From assembly GCA_009829735.1 (NCBI GenBank), contig CM020619.1, positions 28,112,063 through 28,176,062 of the forward strand: DNA of 64,000 nucleotides. Reading direction: 5' to 3'. Below are positions 51,495-62,345 of this stretch, piece by piece; position 1 is the stretch's first letter, and every line of letters begins with the position of its first letter. The notes beneath the pieces were generated by a model. It worked only from the letters and a program-made list of their open reading frames with translations, did no database searches and was not told where the DNA came from. This DNA is from Pyropia yezoensis. Lineage: Eukaryota > Rhodophyta > Bangiophyceae > Bangiales > Bangiaceae. The translations under genes and the position numbers were made by a program.

Positions 51495-52168
51495 CCTTGT
51501 AGCGTCAGGTCCCTGACGATAGCCGTATGTACTCGCTTCGTCCCGTCGGCTTCTTGAAGCTCGACGGTCCTCCGGCCTGGCCAGATTGCATCAACGTGAA
51601 CGTTGATGAAGGTGCACCCCAGTATGCAGGGCACCGATAGCGTTTCACATACCAGGAAGTCAACTTCCGTGGTGAGATCCCCGATAGTAACCTGCAGCGA
51701 CATCGCTGCGGTCGTACGAATGAGTCGACCATTCGTGTCCTTGATGGTGGGTCCTCGAGTCACTCTGACTCGTGGAAGCCACTTGTCCGGGAGGGTATCC
51801 TTCCGGATGAGGTTGGGTCCAGCCCCTGTGTCCAGTACAGGGTAGTACGATCGTGTCGACTGGGGGTCAACCCCCAGTGTGGCTGATACCTTGAAGTTCT
51901 CCAAGGTAAACAACACATGTCCTACACCGATATCCGGTGTAGCTCGGGCATCCTGAACAGGGCCCTTGTCTGGTTCAACGTGACGGGGCTTCCCGTCCTC
52001 TCCTCCCAACCTTGGAGGTTGGTCATCAATCCCCTGACGCCGTGTCGTCGGGGCCGGAAGGTGTACCCGGGGGTTGATGCGGCGTCGGCTCAACCGCGCT
52101 CTCCGTGGGGCTTTCCCCGCGGTACTCCGGGGTGGCTTGCTTGGGTAACCCCAGCGCCCCCCGGTCAT
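51495..52168 (-). CDS. Element C protease region, truncated
   Basis: Retropepsin-type aspartic protease: YYPVLDTGAGPNLIRK is the active-site motif and VPCILGCTFINVHVDAIWPG is the typical second strand region. The lead is basic and Pro/Arg-rich. The frame runs into the element B LTR at 51494, which adds a false carboxy end. Element A has the same arrangement (VVDTGAG ... VPLILGWDF). The protease would process Gag-Pol but is non-functional when cut off from RT. Confidence 0.88.
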
Positions 52169-52287
52169 CCTTCCTCTTACTCGTTTCCCGCCCTTGGTAG
52201 GGTGCTGTCCGCCGGGACATCCGGCTGAGGAGGTGCCCCCTCGACGGCCAGTACTCCACCTGGAGCTGGCTGCCTACCCGGTGCGGG

Positions 52288-52970
52288 TCAGGGTGCTCGG
52301 GCGGGATACCCCCCAGTGGATGCCTTGCGTTGCGCCGCTGCCCGCCGAGACTCCTCGGGGATGAGTGGGCAGGAAGACACCCAGTGCTGGGGATCCCCAC
52401 ACAACATACACCCGGACGTGCCGGTCCCCCCTTGAGTTCGCATCGGGGTAGCCCCGTAGCTACGGTTGCCTCCCTCGGGCGCCCGAGTGCCTGCTCCCTG
52501 GTAGGCCTTGGGTCCTTGGGTCAACCGGAACATGGACTCCCCCAACCGGTTGGGTCGGCCCGCAATCTGCGGAGGGGCCTCCGTGCGCACCGCCCATGTT
52601 GGCAAGGGTTGGTGAGGGTTACCCGTCACCGGGGAGTACCCCGCAGTCCGCACATACGGGACGCGCCGTCCCGTTCCTTCGTTGACCTGGAACTGGGTTC
52701 CAGCCGGGGCGATGTACGCTACCGTACCATGTTCATCAATCACCGGCGTCGCCGGTAGCAACAGGTGGCCCTGTTGGTCGACTAGAGGGTCATCCTCACC
52801 AATAGGGGTATGTTCGGTCGCCACCAGTACTGGTGCGGCCTTACGTTCCACCTTCTCTTGCCTCGGTACCCGGGTAAGACTGGGCTTGCCTCCCTCACCC
52901 TTGGGCTTCGGGGCCAAGGCACACTCCGGGTGTAGAACCCGGTAGGCGTCCCCTAGGGACTTGCACATAT
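52288..52970 (-). CDS. gag: Element C Gag, carboxy part with zinc knuckle
   Basis: Continues Gag after a one-base frame change near 52970: the first frame ends its sensible sequence at KCEDAY and this frame picks up CKSLGDAYRVLHPEC. It ends with the zinc knuckle CMLCGDPQHWVSSC (CX2CX4HX4C) and a short tail. Confidence 0.85.
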
Positions 52971-54154
52971 GCATCCTCGCACTTGTCCTCACTGAGGTAG
53001 CTGCTCAGCAGCTCCTTGAGAATCCCACGGTCATCCATGGGGGTGGCCGCGACCCTCATTCCCGGCATCGGGGATGCCTGGCGAAGAATGCCTCGCACCC
53101 GTTCATCAACAAAGAACGGGAGGATCTCCAGGGCCAGCCCCTCGTTAACGAGCGCCTTGTCTGCGGCTGCCTTGAAGCTAGTCAAGAAGCCGATGACTGC
53201 CAACGGGCGTCCGTTCGGCCCCCCGAACATAGGGACTCCCTTCATAAGGGTCTGCATAGAGCGGATCGCCCGATGCGACGTAGTACGCATCGATTCCGAT
53301 ACGGTGGTAGAGCGGTCCTCCAAACGATAACGTTCCGGAGTAAGAACCGACCGGAAGACCTCGTTGACGATCTCCGTGTCAGCGTCCTGGATATCCAGTC
53401 GCTTAGCCAGTTGATGAGCAAACTCATCGGACTCCATCCGCTTCAGTAGGCTCGCAGTTACCTGCGCGGTCATAGCTTCCACCACTGAAGATGGTACTTC
53501 AGGCGTCGGCACCTCGGGAACCCGAGTTGCCTGGCCTCCTTCGTCGGGGGGGTACTGCGAGAGGGTACCCCCTCCCCCAATAACCGACTCTCCCCCGGCG
53601 TACGTATCCGCCGGGTCGTGTCCGCGGAGTCCGCTTCGGGTGCTCCGAGCGTATCGCTCCGTGTGACTCCGTTCCAACTCTGCCGACGAGTCGGACCCAT
53701 ACCCCATTGTGTCCGGGGGTTGTCCAGGAGTAGCCACCCCGGGATTGACCCTGGTGGACTCCGAAAGTAGTCCGGCCGGTTCGAACCGTACCGGTGTGGG
53801 AGGAACACGACGGGGTCCCGTCGTGTGCCGTGTTGACATCAACACTGCCATCGCGTCCTCCGTCCGCTCCTGGCGAGCGTCGAGTCCGGAAAACCGGGCC
53901 TCGATGCGGGCCAATGATGCCATCAGGGAATCCCCTGGTGAAGGAGGCGGCGGAGTGAGGTCGGTCGACGACAGTTGAGGCGGGCCTCCGCCTCCTGCCG
54001 TCCGAGCCGTGCCAAACGTCGATCCGGCACCGGAAAGCATTGGCGTCTCAATGTTATCGATCGGGTTCCCGATCCCGGTTCCCGTAGTCACCTCCGGAGT
54101 CGGCGTCGACGCCGATCCGTCATCTTGAACGTTCCCCGTCTCTTGGGTAGACAT
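52965..54154 (-). CDS. gag: Element C Gag, amino part
   Basis: Starts at ATG 54154 (MSTQETGNVQDDG), about 200 bp after the primer-binding site. The lead is Thr/Ser/Gly/Pro-rich. The capsid-like part includes VTASLLKRMESDEFAHQLAKRL, FLTSFKAAADKALVNEGLALE and LKELLSSYLSEDKCEDAY. The formal frame continues to 52895, but the protein continues in the next frame after about 52970. This is either a programmed shift or a decay mutation. Confidence 0.85.
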
Positions 54155-54360
54155 AGTCGCAATCAGTCAACCGACGCAACGATCACCACGAATAAGAGAG
54201 CGAGGGGGTAGATTGGGGAGAGTAACAGTAGGTCACAGTCACAGGTAAAAGCTCAACACAATCGATCAGGTCGCAACACCACGAGTACAAGAAAAGGACC
54301 GGATCCCTATCCGTGTGCTAGGGCCGAAGACGGCGTCACCACAAGGGTGACGGAAACCCG

Positions 54361-54378
54361 TCCCCTGCTGCTCCACCA
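54361..54378 (-). promoter_or_regulatory. Element C primer-binding site
   Basis: The element strand reads TGGTGGAGCAGCAGGGGA one base from the LTR, identical to elements A and B. Confidence 0.87.
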
Positions 54379-54379
54379 A

Positions 54380-54742
54380 TGTAGCACAATAGGGTATCCG
54401 CTGCACGTCCACTCTCAGGGAACACTCGCCAAGGGGGATCGACACCAACGTCACCGGGAGGCCAAGGTTGCTGTCCTTGGAGCGCAGGCCACGGGACCAA
54501 GATGGGAGCCCAAATGGGAGGGGTTTGTTGTTCTACCTTGGCCGGCGGTGGATTCGCCACCGGCCCCCTCGTTATAAACCCTCGGAGACACTACTAACTA
54601 CCCTCCACCCCAAGATGCAAGTCCCTCTGGTCATACGTAACTTATAGATACCGTGACCAGCTCGGACTCTCAAATTGAAGTTAAGGATTAGAAGTAGCCC
54701 CCCTAATATTAGGGTCACAATACGGACAACCATATTGCTACA
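54380..54742 (-). repeat. Element C 5' LTR
   Basis: 363 bp with perfect TGTAGC...GCTACA ends, related along its length to the solo LTR 5947-6311. Confidence 0.88.
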
Positions 54743-54762
54743 GGCAGACGCACGGCAGCCAA

Positions 54763-57220
54763 AGGGGCTGCGGCGCCGCCGGGCAGGGATGCGTGCCGGC
54801 GACCGGGCTCACCCCGACGGGCGCGCCGACCTTCCGCCTGCACGCGGGGGAGAGCAAGGAGGTGGAGCGCGACCGCACGGCGCGGCGGTGGGCGGAGCTG
54901 CGCGCCGCCGGGCTCCTCGTCGATTCCGTGGCGGCGGCGGATGCGCGGGCGGGGCGGGCCAAGCTGGACGCCGTGCAGGAGACAGTGGCCCTGCTGGACT
55001 ACAGCCTGTGCATTGGGATGTCCGCCCACTACTGGCTGTTTGGGGGCAGCATCGTCGCGCTGGGCACGCCCGCGCAGGCGGCGGCGTGGCTGCCCCGCGT
55101 GGAGGCCCTGACCATGCGCGGGTGCTTTGCGCTGACGGAGCTGGGCCACGGCTCCAACGCGCGGGGGGTGCAGACGGAGAAACGGAGGCGCGCTACGACG
55201 CTGCCGCGCGCGGGTTTGTGCTGCACACGTCGCGCGACGCCGCTCAAAAGTACTGGATTGGGGGCGCCGCGAGCACGGCCCGCTGGGCCGTGGTGTTTGC
55301 GCAGCTGTACATGCCGGGGAACGGGGCCAGCCGGGGCGTGCACGCGTATGTCGTGCGCGTCCGGGAGGACGATGGGGCGCCCGTGGCGGGCGTGCTGCTG
55401 GCCGACTGTGGCTACTAGACAATGGCCGCATATGGTTTAGCCACGTGCCCGTGTCGCGCGCGCAGCTGCTCGGCCGGTACGCGCGCGTCGACGCGGCCGG
55501 CGCGTACACCCGCGACGCGCCCTCCCCCGACGCGCTGTTTGGGGTGATGATGGGCGCGCTGTCGGGCAGGCGCGTCGGCATTGCCGCCGTGGCGGTGAGG
55601 CAGGCGCGGGTGGCGCTCGCCATCGCGGTGCGGTACGGCCTGCTGCGGCGGGCGTTTGCGGGCGCGCCGGGCGCCGCAGAGACGCTGCTGCTTTACTACC
55701 CGATGCACCGCCGCCGGCTCCTGCCGCGGCTGGCGATAACGGTGGTGCACCAGGTGGTGCTCAACGCGCTCAAGGCGGGCTGGAGCCGCAGCCTGGGCGC
55801 CAAGGACTGTCCTGTTTCGTCGTGTGGGTATAGGGTAGGTGGTGGCTGCGGGGAAAGGGGCGTGGGAGGGGATGGAGTGCTGCTCAATGACGGGGCGGGG
55901 GGGAAGGGTCGGGCGCGTGCCGACCTGGACGCGCATGTGCGCCTGTCATCTTGGTTCCGCGCACGCTGCGGGCGGCTGCTGACCATTGTCGCCCTGGTCG
56001 CCCCCTGTTGTGCTTGCGCTGTTTTTCGGCCTTTGGTGTGCTGCCGCGGCCGCAGCCCCAGGCCGTCATGACGTGGCACGGGTTGGAGACGATGCAAGTG
56101 GCGCGTGAGGCGTGCGGCGGGCAGGAGTTCAAGCGTGAGAACAGGATAGGCGTGTCACGGTATGGTTGCGTGTGGGCGTCGACAGCGCCATGCGCGGAGC
56201 GCACGCTGCTACTGGACGGCCAGCCGCGTGCGCTGTGCTCTGGCGGCTGCCGTCCGTGGACGCATCCCCCCTGGCTGCCCCTCTTTTCTTTCACTGGCCC
56301 GCTGTGCTTCAGCGTTTCGCTGACGCCCTCCGACCGGCGGACGTGCGGTGCCTCCCTTTGGACGCGGCTGTGTTTGGTTGCTCGGACGTGTCGTGACGTG
56401 CTATCCCCTGCTCCCTGCGCAGGGCGGCGCAGGACATCTCGGCAACGTTCGAGGGCGACATTACAGGTGCGCTCCAGGGGAGCTGTGGGCGGGCCTGTGC
56501 CATGGCGAGTCGCCGTGCAGGCCGACCGCCTGACGCGCTTTCGCTGTTCGCCTGCTGCCGTCCCACGCGTGACACCCCCCTTGTGCTGCCGTCTGCTTTG
56601 ACCGTTGGCGCCGCGCAGTCCTCTTCCAGCAAGTTGCCAAGGCGTGCCTCGCCGCGTACGCCCGCGGCGCCAAGGCAGGCGGCCGTTTTGACGGCGCGCT
56701 CGCCCACCTCAACCACCCGCCCGCCCCCCCCCCCCCCGTCGCGTCCGTCGCGTTTGCGGTGCATGCGCTGCGCCGCGCAGAGGCGGGCCTCCCCCCCCGC
56801 TTGGTGCAGTCGATTGCGTCGTCGGCAGCGGCGCCCGGCGTCACCCCCTTTGACGCCTTCACAGCGCACCAGGTGGCGGCCGACGCGGTCGCGCGGGTGC
56901 ACACGCAGCTGCTTCTGCTCGACGCGTTCACAGCGGCCACGGGAGCGGGCGGGACGGCGCCCGCGTCACTGGGCCCCCTGCTGGGTGCGCTCGACACCCT
57001 CCACGCGCTGGCGGTGGTGGAGGCCAGCGGGGGGGTGCTGCTGCGGGGGGGCGCCCTGTCGCCGGCCGACGCGGCCGCCGCGCACGACGTGGTCGACGAA
57101 CTGTGCGCGGCGCTGCGGCCGCGGGCGGCGGAGCTGGCGGGGGTGATGGCCGTGCCGGACTTCCTGCTCGCCCCGATCGCGCTTGATGTCGTCGCGCACA
57201 ACTCGCGCGCTCGTCCGTGA
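54763..57220 (+). CDS. Acyl-CoA oxidase (peroxisomal type), broken front and frames
   Basis: FAD enzyme that oxidises acyl-CoA to trans-2-enoyl-CoA with release of H2O2 in peroxisomal beta-oxidation. Family motifs in order: LDYSLCIGMSAHYWLFGGSIVALGT, GCFALTELGHGSNARG, KYWIGGAASTARWAVVFAQL, DNGRIWFSHV, GALSGRRVGIAA, LLLYYP, WHGLETMQVAREACGGQEFK, ISATFEGDIT, LFQQVAK and a carboxy-terminal PDFLLAPIA. Introns: one ending near 56055 or 56061 (donor unresolved, 55812-55835), 56160-56422 (GTATGG...CGCAG) and 56467-56618 (GTGCGC...CGCAG); the exon between the last two is 44 nt. The frame changes at a run of six G (about 55167) and at 55416, where several residues before DNGRIWF are missing. No ATG-led amino end is visible; the element C LTR ends at 54742. 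No PTS1 tripeptide is seen (ends ARP). It may be a pseudogene or a haplotype with assembly errors. Confidence 0.88.
56160..56422 (+). other. Intron in acyl-CoA oxidase
   Basis: Donor CG|GTATGG and acceptor CTGCGCAG|G. Joining restores ENRIGVSRAAQDISATFEGD in phase 2. Confidence 0.8.
56467..56618 (+). other. Intron in acyl-CoA oxidase
   Basis: Donor ATTACAG|GTGCGC and acceptor GCCGCGCAG|TC. Joining gives FEGDITVLFQQVAK in phase 1, as expected for the family. Confidence 0.85.
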
Positions 57221-58132
57221 GCTCGCGTGCACGTTGGTGGGTGTTGTGGTGGCAGCGTCAGACGGACGACTACCCTGTGGGAGGGGATCGCGTATCTTGC
57301 GTGCAACTTGCTTTTCTCTTTCTCTTACGTGCCGTTGGCTGTTGTCCATGCATGGAATAGCAAAGAGTAAGAACGAACGGAGCCAGTACAGCACTTCTTG
57401 TACGCAAGGAAAATCAAATAAGAAGAAAAACACAGTCATGGCAGGCCGCCCCCAGGGCACACGAGCCCCCTCGTGCCGCGCCGGCCGGCCGCAGCAGCCA
57501 CCGCTCCCTCAATCTGGTTCGGCCCAGCCTGGGTCCCTCCTCCCCCCCCCTGCCGCCGCCGGGCCGCCGCCCCGCTTACTCGAGCGCGTCCGACTGGTAG
57601 ATCCCTGCTGGTGGGGGAAACGACCCCCGCGGTTGCGACCGGGAGGAGGAGGTGGCGGAGCCGCGCCGCGCCTCCTTGTTGAAAAAAGGGCAGGTCGCGC
57701 ACGATGCCAACGAGCGACGCCAGCGCCTCGTCCTCCACCGCCGGCACAGTCGGGATGGGCGAGTCGCCGTCGCCGTCACCGCCGCCGCCACCGCCGCCGC
57801 CCCCACCGCCGCCGCCACCACCGCCGCCGCCACCGCCGCCTCCACCGCCCCGGCGCCCCATCTCCCAGTCGCTGCTCCCATCGCGGGGGAGGGCGCCACC
57901 GCCGCCGCCACCCCGACCCGCCGCGGGCAGCGCGGACGCCGAAGACTGCGGCGGCGACGGGGACTGCGGCGCGGGGAGGCGCGGCGATGGGGAGCGCGGC
58001 GCCGCTGCGCCACCGTGAGCACCACCACCAACGCCTCCGCCGCCGCCGCTGCGTCGGCCAAGCGCACGTCCGCAATGGCAGCCGCCGCGCGGCCGTCTGC
58101 TACAACAACCGCGGGGCCATCCCCTATATCTC
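57221..58132. repeat. CCG/CCA trinucleotide-rich intergenic region
   Basis: 57760-57860 is a nearly pure (CCG/CCA)n microsatellite. The surrounding GCC/CGG triplets give Pro/Ala or Gly/Arg frames on both strands. No gene is recognised between the acyl-CoA oxidase stop and the Crinkler-like stop. Confidence 0.6.
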
Positions 58133-60946
58133 TCAACCCTGCTCCTGCGCCGTTGTTGTGACGCGAGTCAGGAGAAAGGGAGGTAGCACGCGGGACAGCT
58201 CGCCGTTGGTCACCACCACGAGTCCAGGGTGGGACTCGAAGAACTGCGTGGAGTGAAGGGCGCCAGCTCCGTCATCGGTCAGATGCTTGCTGGAGAAGTA
58301 CACGAACAGCACTTGATCTCCGCCGGAGCGCCACTTCTTTGTAGAATGCGCGACGCTCTTGTACCAGGCATCCACATCAGCGTCGGATAGCTTGCGGTTC
58401 GTGGTGGTGTGCTTGGTTTGCACAAGCACGTGCAGCACGCCCCTCCGCTTTCCGCGACGACGCATAGGACACGAAAAGCGGATGTCCACCGCCATGTTTC
58501 CGCGGCACGTCAAAAACACGCCATCGGTCAGAAGCACCGCTTTGTGCACCGCCCCGGACTCCTTCCGAGCTCGCACCGCCATCTGCTTCTGCGGCACAGG
58601 CTTGTTGGGTGAGATGAACTGGGTCTGCTCCACGTACAGTGAGCACGGGTCATTCAGGATCAGCTCCCACGGGGGTAGGTGGTCGCAGCCCAGCGCATCA
58701 GGAAACAAGTCCTGGACGAATAGCGGCGACGACCGCAAGCCGGGCAGTAGCGCCGCGGTCAGGCAGTACCCGACGATCACCTCCACCTGCTCCCACGTGC
58801 AGGTGGTCTCGGACAACAGGTGCGCCGGCAGGATGGAAGCCAAGCCCCAGCGCCGAAGCTGAATGAGAGGGATGCGCACAACGTGTCGGTCGTCTCCTAC
58901 AGATACCAGCTTGACCACTCCAGACACTGCCGCTGTCGTCACATCGTCCGCAAAGGGCAAGGACGTCCCGTTCAGGTCCACTGGGGCTCGGGAGAGAGCT
59001 AGGAGAGCAAGCGTAGAGGCGTTGCGCACTTCGACCTCCGGCAGGGTCGACATGACTACCGGACCCATGGCAAGGGCCCAGTCGATGCCAGACACCATGG
59101 CCGCCGCATGAGCGGCTGGGGGCAAGACTTTGAGTGCTTCCTTGCCGAGGTTGACAACGTGCCGCGGCAGGAAGTCCGTGTCACTCAAAGCGTTGCGGGC
59201 CTGGTCACTCCCAAGCAGCGCCTCCAGCACGCCCGGACGCAGGGGTGACCGCTCCGGATGAGCAGTGAGGATGTCAGCCATCAACTCCGCAGACTCCACC
59301 AATAGCAAGCGGTCGGGGGTGACGGCGACTTGCGAAAGCTTGTCAGAGAGCAACAGCTTCAGACAAGCCACAGGCGTTCCTGTAACAACGGGAAAGAAGA
59401 CCAGCTTGGCACCGACCGCAGCACTCGCCGCGCAAACCAAGTCGTTAGCCGCACTGAGCATCTTCTTGAAGCACAAATCCGCTCCTTCGGACGTGCGGCC
59501 CTGCAGCTCCTTCAGGTCATTCAGGTAAACCTGGTACTCGTCAAGATGAAGCGCAAGGAGGACGACGCCAGGAGGGGCAGCGGCCGCCTCAGACGCCCGA
59601 CGGAGGGCGCCTTTGGCAATCGCCGTGAGCACGGCACCAGTGGTCAAGCCCCGCAAGGACCCGCCGTTGCGATCAGAAACTTCGTGGATGCCACACAACA
59701 GCGCCCGGGCGGCAAGACGTACGCCAAGGTTCAGGTCCATGTCGACACCATCCACGTCATCAGAGAAGCTGAGGCCGTTGTTGAAGTCAATGAACAGGGA
59801 GATGGTCAGCACGTCGCAGCCAGCCGACTGCTCCAGCTTGCTCAGCAGGTCCCCAGAACGCCCAGACGACCGGCACAGCGCTTCAAACCCAACACGTGTC
59901 TTTCCCGAACCCGCAGGGTCACTGACAACGAGCACCTTGGGCCGTCCTGCGGCGGGGTCCAGATTCTTCAGAGCGCACCTTTGGAGCTCTTGGACGATGT
60001 CGCCACTCCCACGCAGCTGCAACTGCCGGTCGCTCAGCTGGTGCGATGAATATTGTACCGACACGTCCGGCAGCCTGGCAGCCTCTAAGCGCTGCACAAC
60101 ACTTGACAACTACAAGGCAAAAAACCAATCAACAGAACACCGTGGAAGACAAAGGCGCAGTAGTTGACAGTCGTGCCGTCAGTTTTGATCGTATGGTCAC
60201 ACAGTTGCAGAATGGACTATCGAGGACGCTGTGCAGCATGCCGACCATCTGGGTCAAGAGCGAGACACACGAACAACACCGCCAAATAGAAAGTCGCAAA
60301 ACACGCCAAGCAACAAAACAGTAGGCGAAAGGCACGTACCACGTTGTCGGCCTTCCTCCGCGCCGCCCCTTAAGCTGCAATCTCCTGCTCAAGCGCCGCA
60401 ACGTCGTCCTTGATGCGTCGCTTGTCTTCGTATAGGCCAGCAAGAGCGGCGTTGGCGACGTTGATCTTTCCAAAAAGCATCACCCGCTCGGCCTGAAGAC
60501 AACCCGCGGTCTCCGCGTTCAGGCCAGGCCGTGCCAGCTGCTTATCAAGGTCGTCCAGCCTTCCCTCCAGCAATTCTGTCACAGCTTCTATCTTCTTGAT
60601 GTCCCGCTCCGCCCCTGCCAGCGCGTCGCGAAGCTCTTTGCGACGATCACGAGGCGCACGCAGCCGACTGCTGCCCGAAGCAGTGGACGGAAGGTGACCC
60701 CCTTCAGCGGGATGGGAGTCAGCCGTCCGCTGCGCTGCGGTCGTCCCAGCCGCCGGCCCCGCAGCGCCCCCTCCTGCTGATGCGGCCGCAGGGAGGGTGG
60801 ACGTGACACGCCTCTTTCGCGGCGACGACGGTGCACCACCTTCAACAGCTGCGATCGGCGTCGGCATGTGGGGGCGCTTCGCACCAGATGACACATCGTC
60901 ATGCGCACCACGGGCTGAGCCAGCTCCGCCATCTAAGGCGCGTGTG
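58133..60946 (-). CDS. Crinkler-like P-loop NTPase with REase-type nuclease end
   Basis: Main exon 60109-58133 (658 codons). Walker A is DPAGSGKT (residues 64-71) and Walker B is LLALHLDE (Asp190, Glu191). The carboxy end has a restriction-endonuclease-like core: Asp542 in VDIRFSC and Gln564-Thr-Lys566 in LVQTKHT, followed by VLFVYFSSKHL. This order (STAND/AAA-like NTPase then PD-(D/E)xK nuclease) is typical of Crinkler/RHS proteins found in oomycetes, other protists and some algae. The exon has no ATG and follows a good acceptor (ttttttgccttgtag). The intron 60110-60339 with donor GTACGT joins it in phase 0 to an upstream exon (60946-60340) that encodes a coiled coil (LEGRLDDLDKQLARPG, EDKRRIKDDVAALEQEI). 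That exon contains one TAA (60370-60372) ten codons before the donor. It too starts after an acceptor (ttttttctgctttag), so a first exon lies further right and is not identified. The usual Crinkler header domain is not seen. The role may be as effector or selfish-element protein; this is inference. Confidence 0.75.
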
Positions 60947-62291
60947 CTAAAGCAGAAAAAAGATTACATTAACGAGCAAAAACATGGCAAAAGAGCGATT
61001 ACGGGTGCGGCTCAAGCCCAGAGACCACAGTCAGCGTTGGTGTCCGAAAGTACTGCATGCGAGAAAGCACGCCCAGGCGCGAAAAAGCGGCACCGCACCC
61101 ACACAATGGCGCAGTGAGGTGGCGACACTCGCTCGGCAGCTGCAAGGTCGTCTTCAACGCCTCCCACAGCAAAGGAGGAAGAATACCAAACGAAGAGCAT
61201 GCATCCAACGACAAGCAGCATCCCTCAAGGACATACTAGCAGCCGAAGCAGCCGCTCTTCCGACTGGGTCGTTATCCGCTTCCATGTGCTCGTCCACGCC
61301 AGCTCCGTGCACGGACGTTGCCGCCAGTGGCGGTGCACAGGGCGCGCGGGTGCGCGAGCTGCACGGGGCAGACGTCGCCGGTGCCGCCTTCGGGGCGGAC
61401 GACAATGCCGCGCTCGATGGTGGCAGCGGTGCAGGCCCCGGTGCGGGGGCGGAAGCGAACGCACCGCCGTACGCGGCCGTGCGGAGCCGCGCCGTCAGGA
61501 CTCCGCGCGCTGGTGTCGCGGGGCGGCGCAAGTGCACGGACAGGCGCACGCGTCGACCGCACCTGGCCTCACCGCCACCCGCGACCGACTCCCCCGCCGC
61601 CTCGGGATCGCCCGCGTCTTTGGCGGCGGCACCGTCGCCGCGGTCGCCATCGCGCCCATCAGCCCCAGGCTCGGCGGCGGCAGCCCCACCTGCACCAAAG
61701 GCTGCCCCACAGGCAACAGTTGCGGCGGGCTCACCGTCGCCGCCACCGGCCGCCGCCCTCGCGGCTGCATCCGCCCCCGAGCCACAGGATGCCCCACAAC
61801 TGGCGGTACCAGCGGCGGGCGCACCGCCACCGCTGCCGTCGACCGCCGTCCCCACAGCCGAGGAGTTCCCCCAAGCACCTCGGACTTCCGCTGCAGCGGC
61901 AGTCCCACCGGCAGCAGCGTCGGCGGGCGCACCGCCACTGGCACCACCACCACCTCCACCGCCGCCAGTGCCCCCCCCCCGCTCCACTCCCGGCGGGGAC
62001 ACCCACCGCCGGCGCCCCTTCCCCACCAAGCGCCGCCGCGACGGCCGCCTCTCCCCCTGTAATGGGATCCGCGTACCCCCCCTCCCCCACCAGGAAAGAG
62101 GCGTCCCACTCGACCCCCCCCGGCGGCGGGGGCACCCCCCCCGCGCTGACTGCGGCGCCCACTCCGCCTACCACTCGGGGCACGACGGGAACTCGCGCGC
62201 CTGCCACCGCCCGCGCGGCCATCTGCGCCCGGCGCGCGGCCGCTGCGGCCGCGGCGGCCGCGTCGGCCGCGTCGGCACGGGCGCGCTCCGA
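60947..62291. repeat. GC-rich low-complexity region
   Basis: Ala/Pro/Gly-rich frames on both strands over 61250-62290, the longest being 468 codons on plus (60984-62390). They have no domain and mirror each other, so I do not call genes. The missing first exon of the Crinkler-like gene could lie here. Confidence 0.5.
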
Positions 62292-62345
62292 GCGGGCCAG
62301 TCGGCACTCACTCGCGGGCCAGTCGGTACCACAGGACACCACGAA
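62292..62345 (-). repeat. Inverted partner of the double 22-bp repeat
   Basis: Reverse complement of the 31974-32017 double repeat (62292-62328), followed by CACAGGACACCACGAA in the same orientation as at 32020-32035. Confidence 0.7.

Larger units (their letters stand above)
51495..54742 (-). mobile_element. Element C: truncated Ty3/gypsy retrotransposon
   Basis: Minus-strand element with 5' LTR (54742-54380), primer-binding site (54378-54361), gag in two frames and protease. Everything downstream (RT, integrase, 3' LTR) is missing because the sequence ends at the element B 3' LTR. The missing part does not appear on the left side of element B, at least not before the gap. A solo LTR of the same family lies at 5947-6311. 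Its 5' LTR touches the acyl-CoA oxidase gene. Confidence 0.9.
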
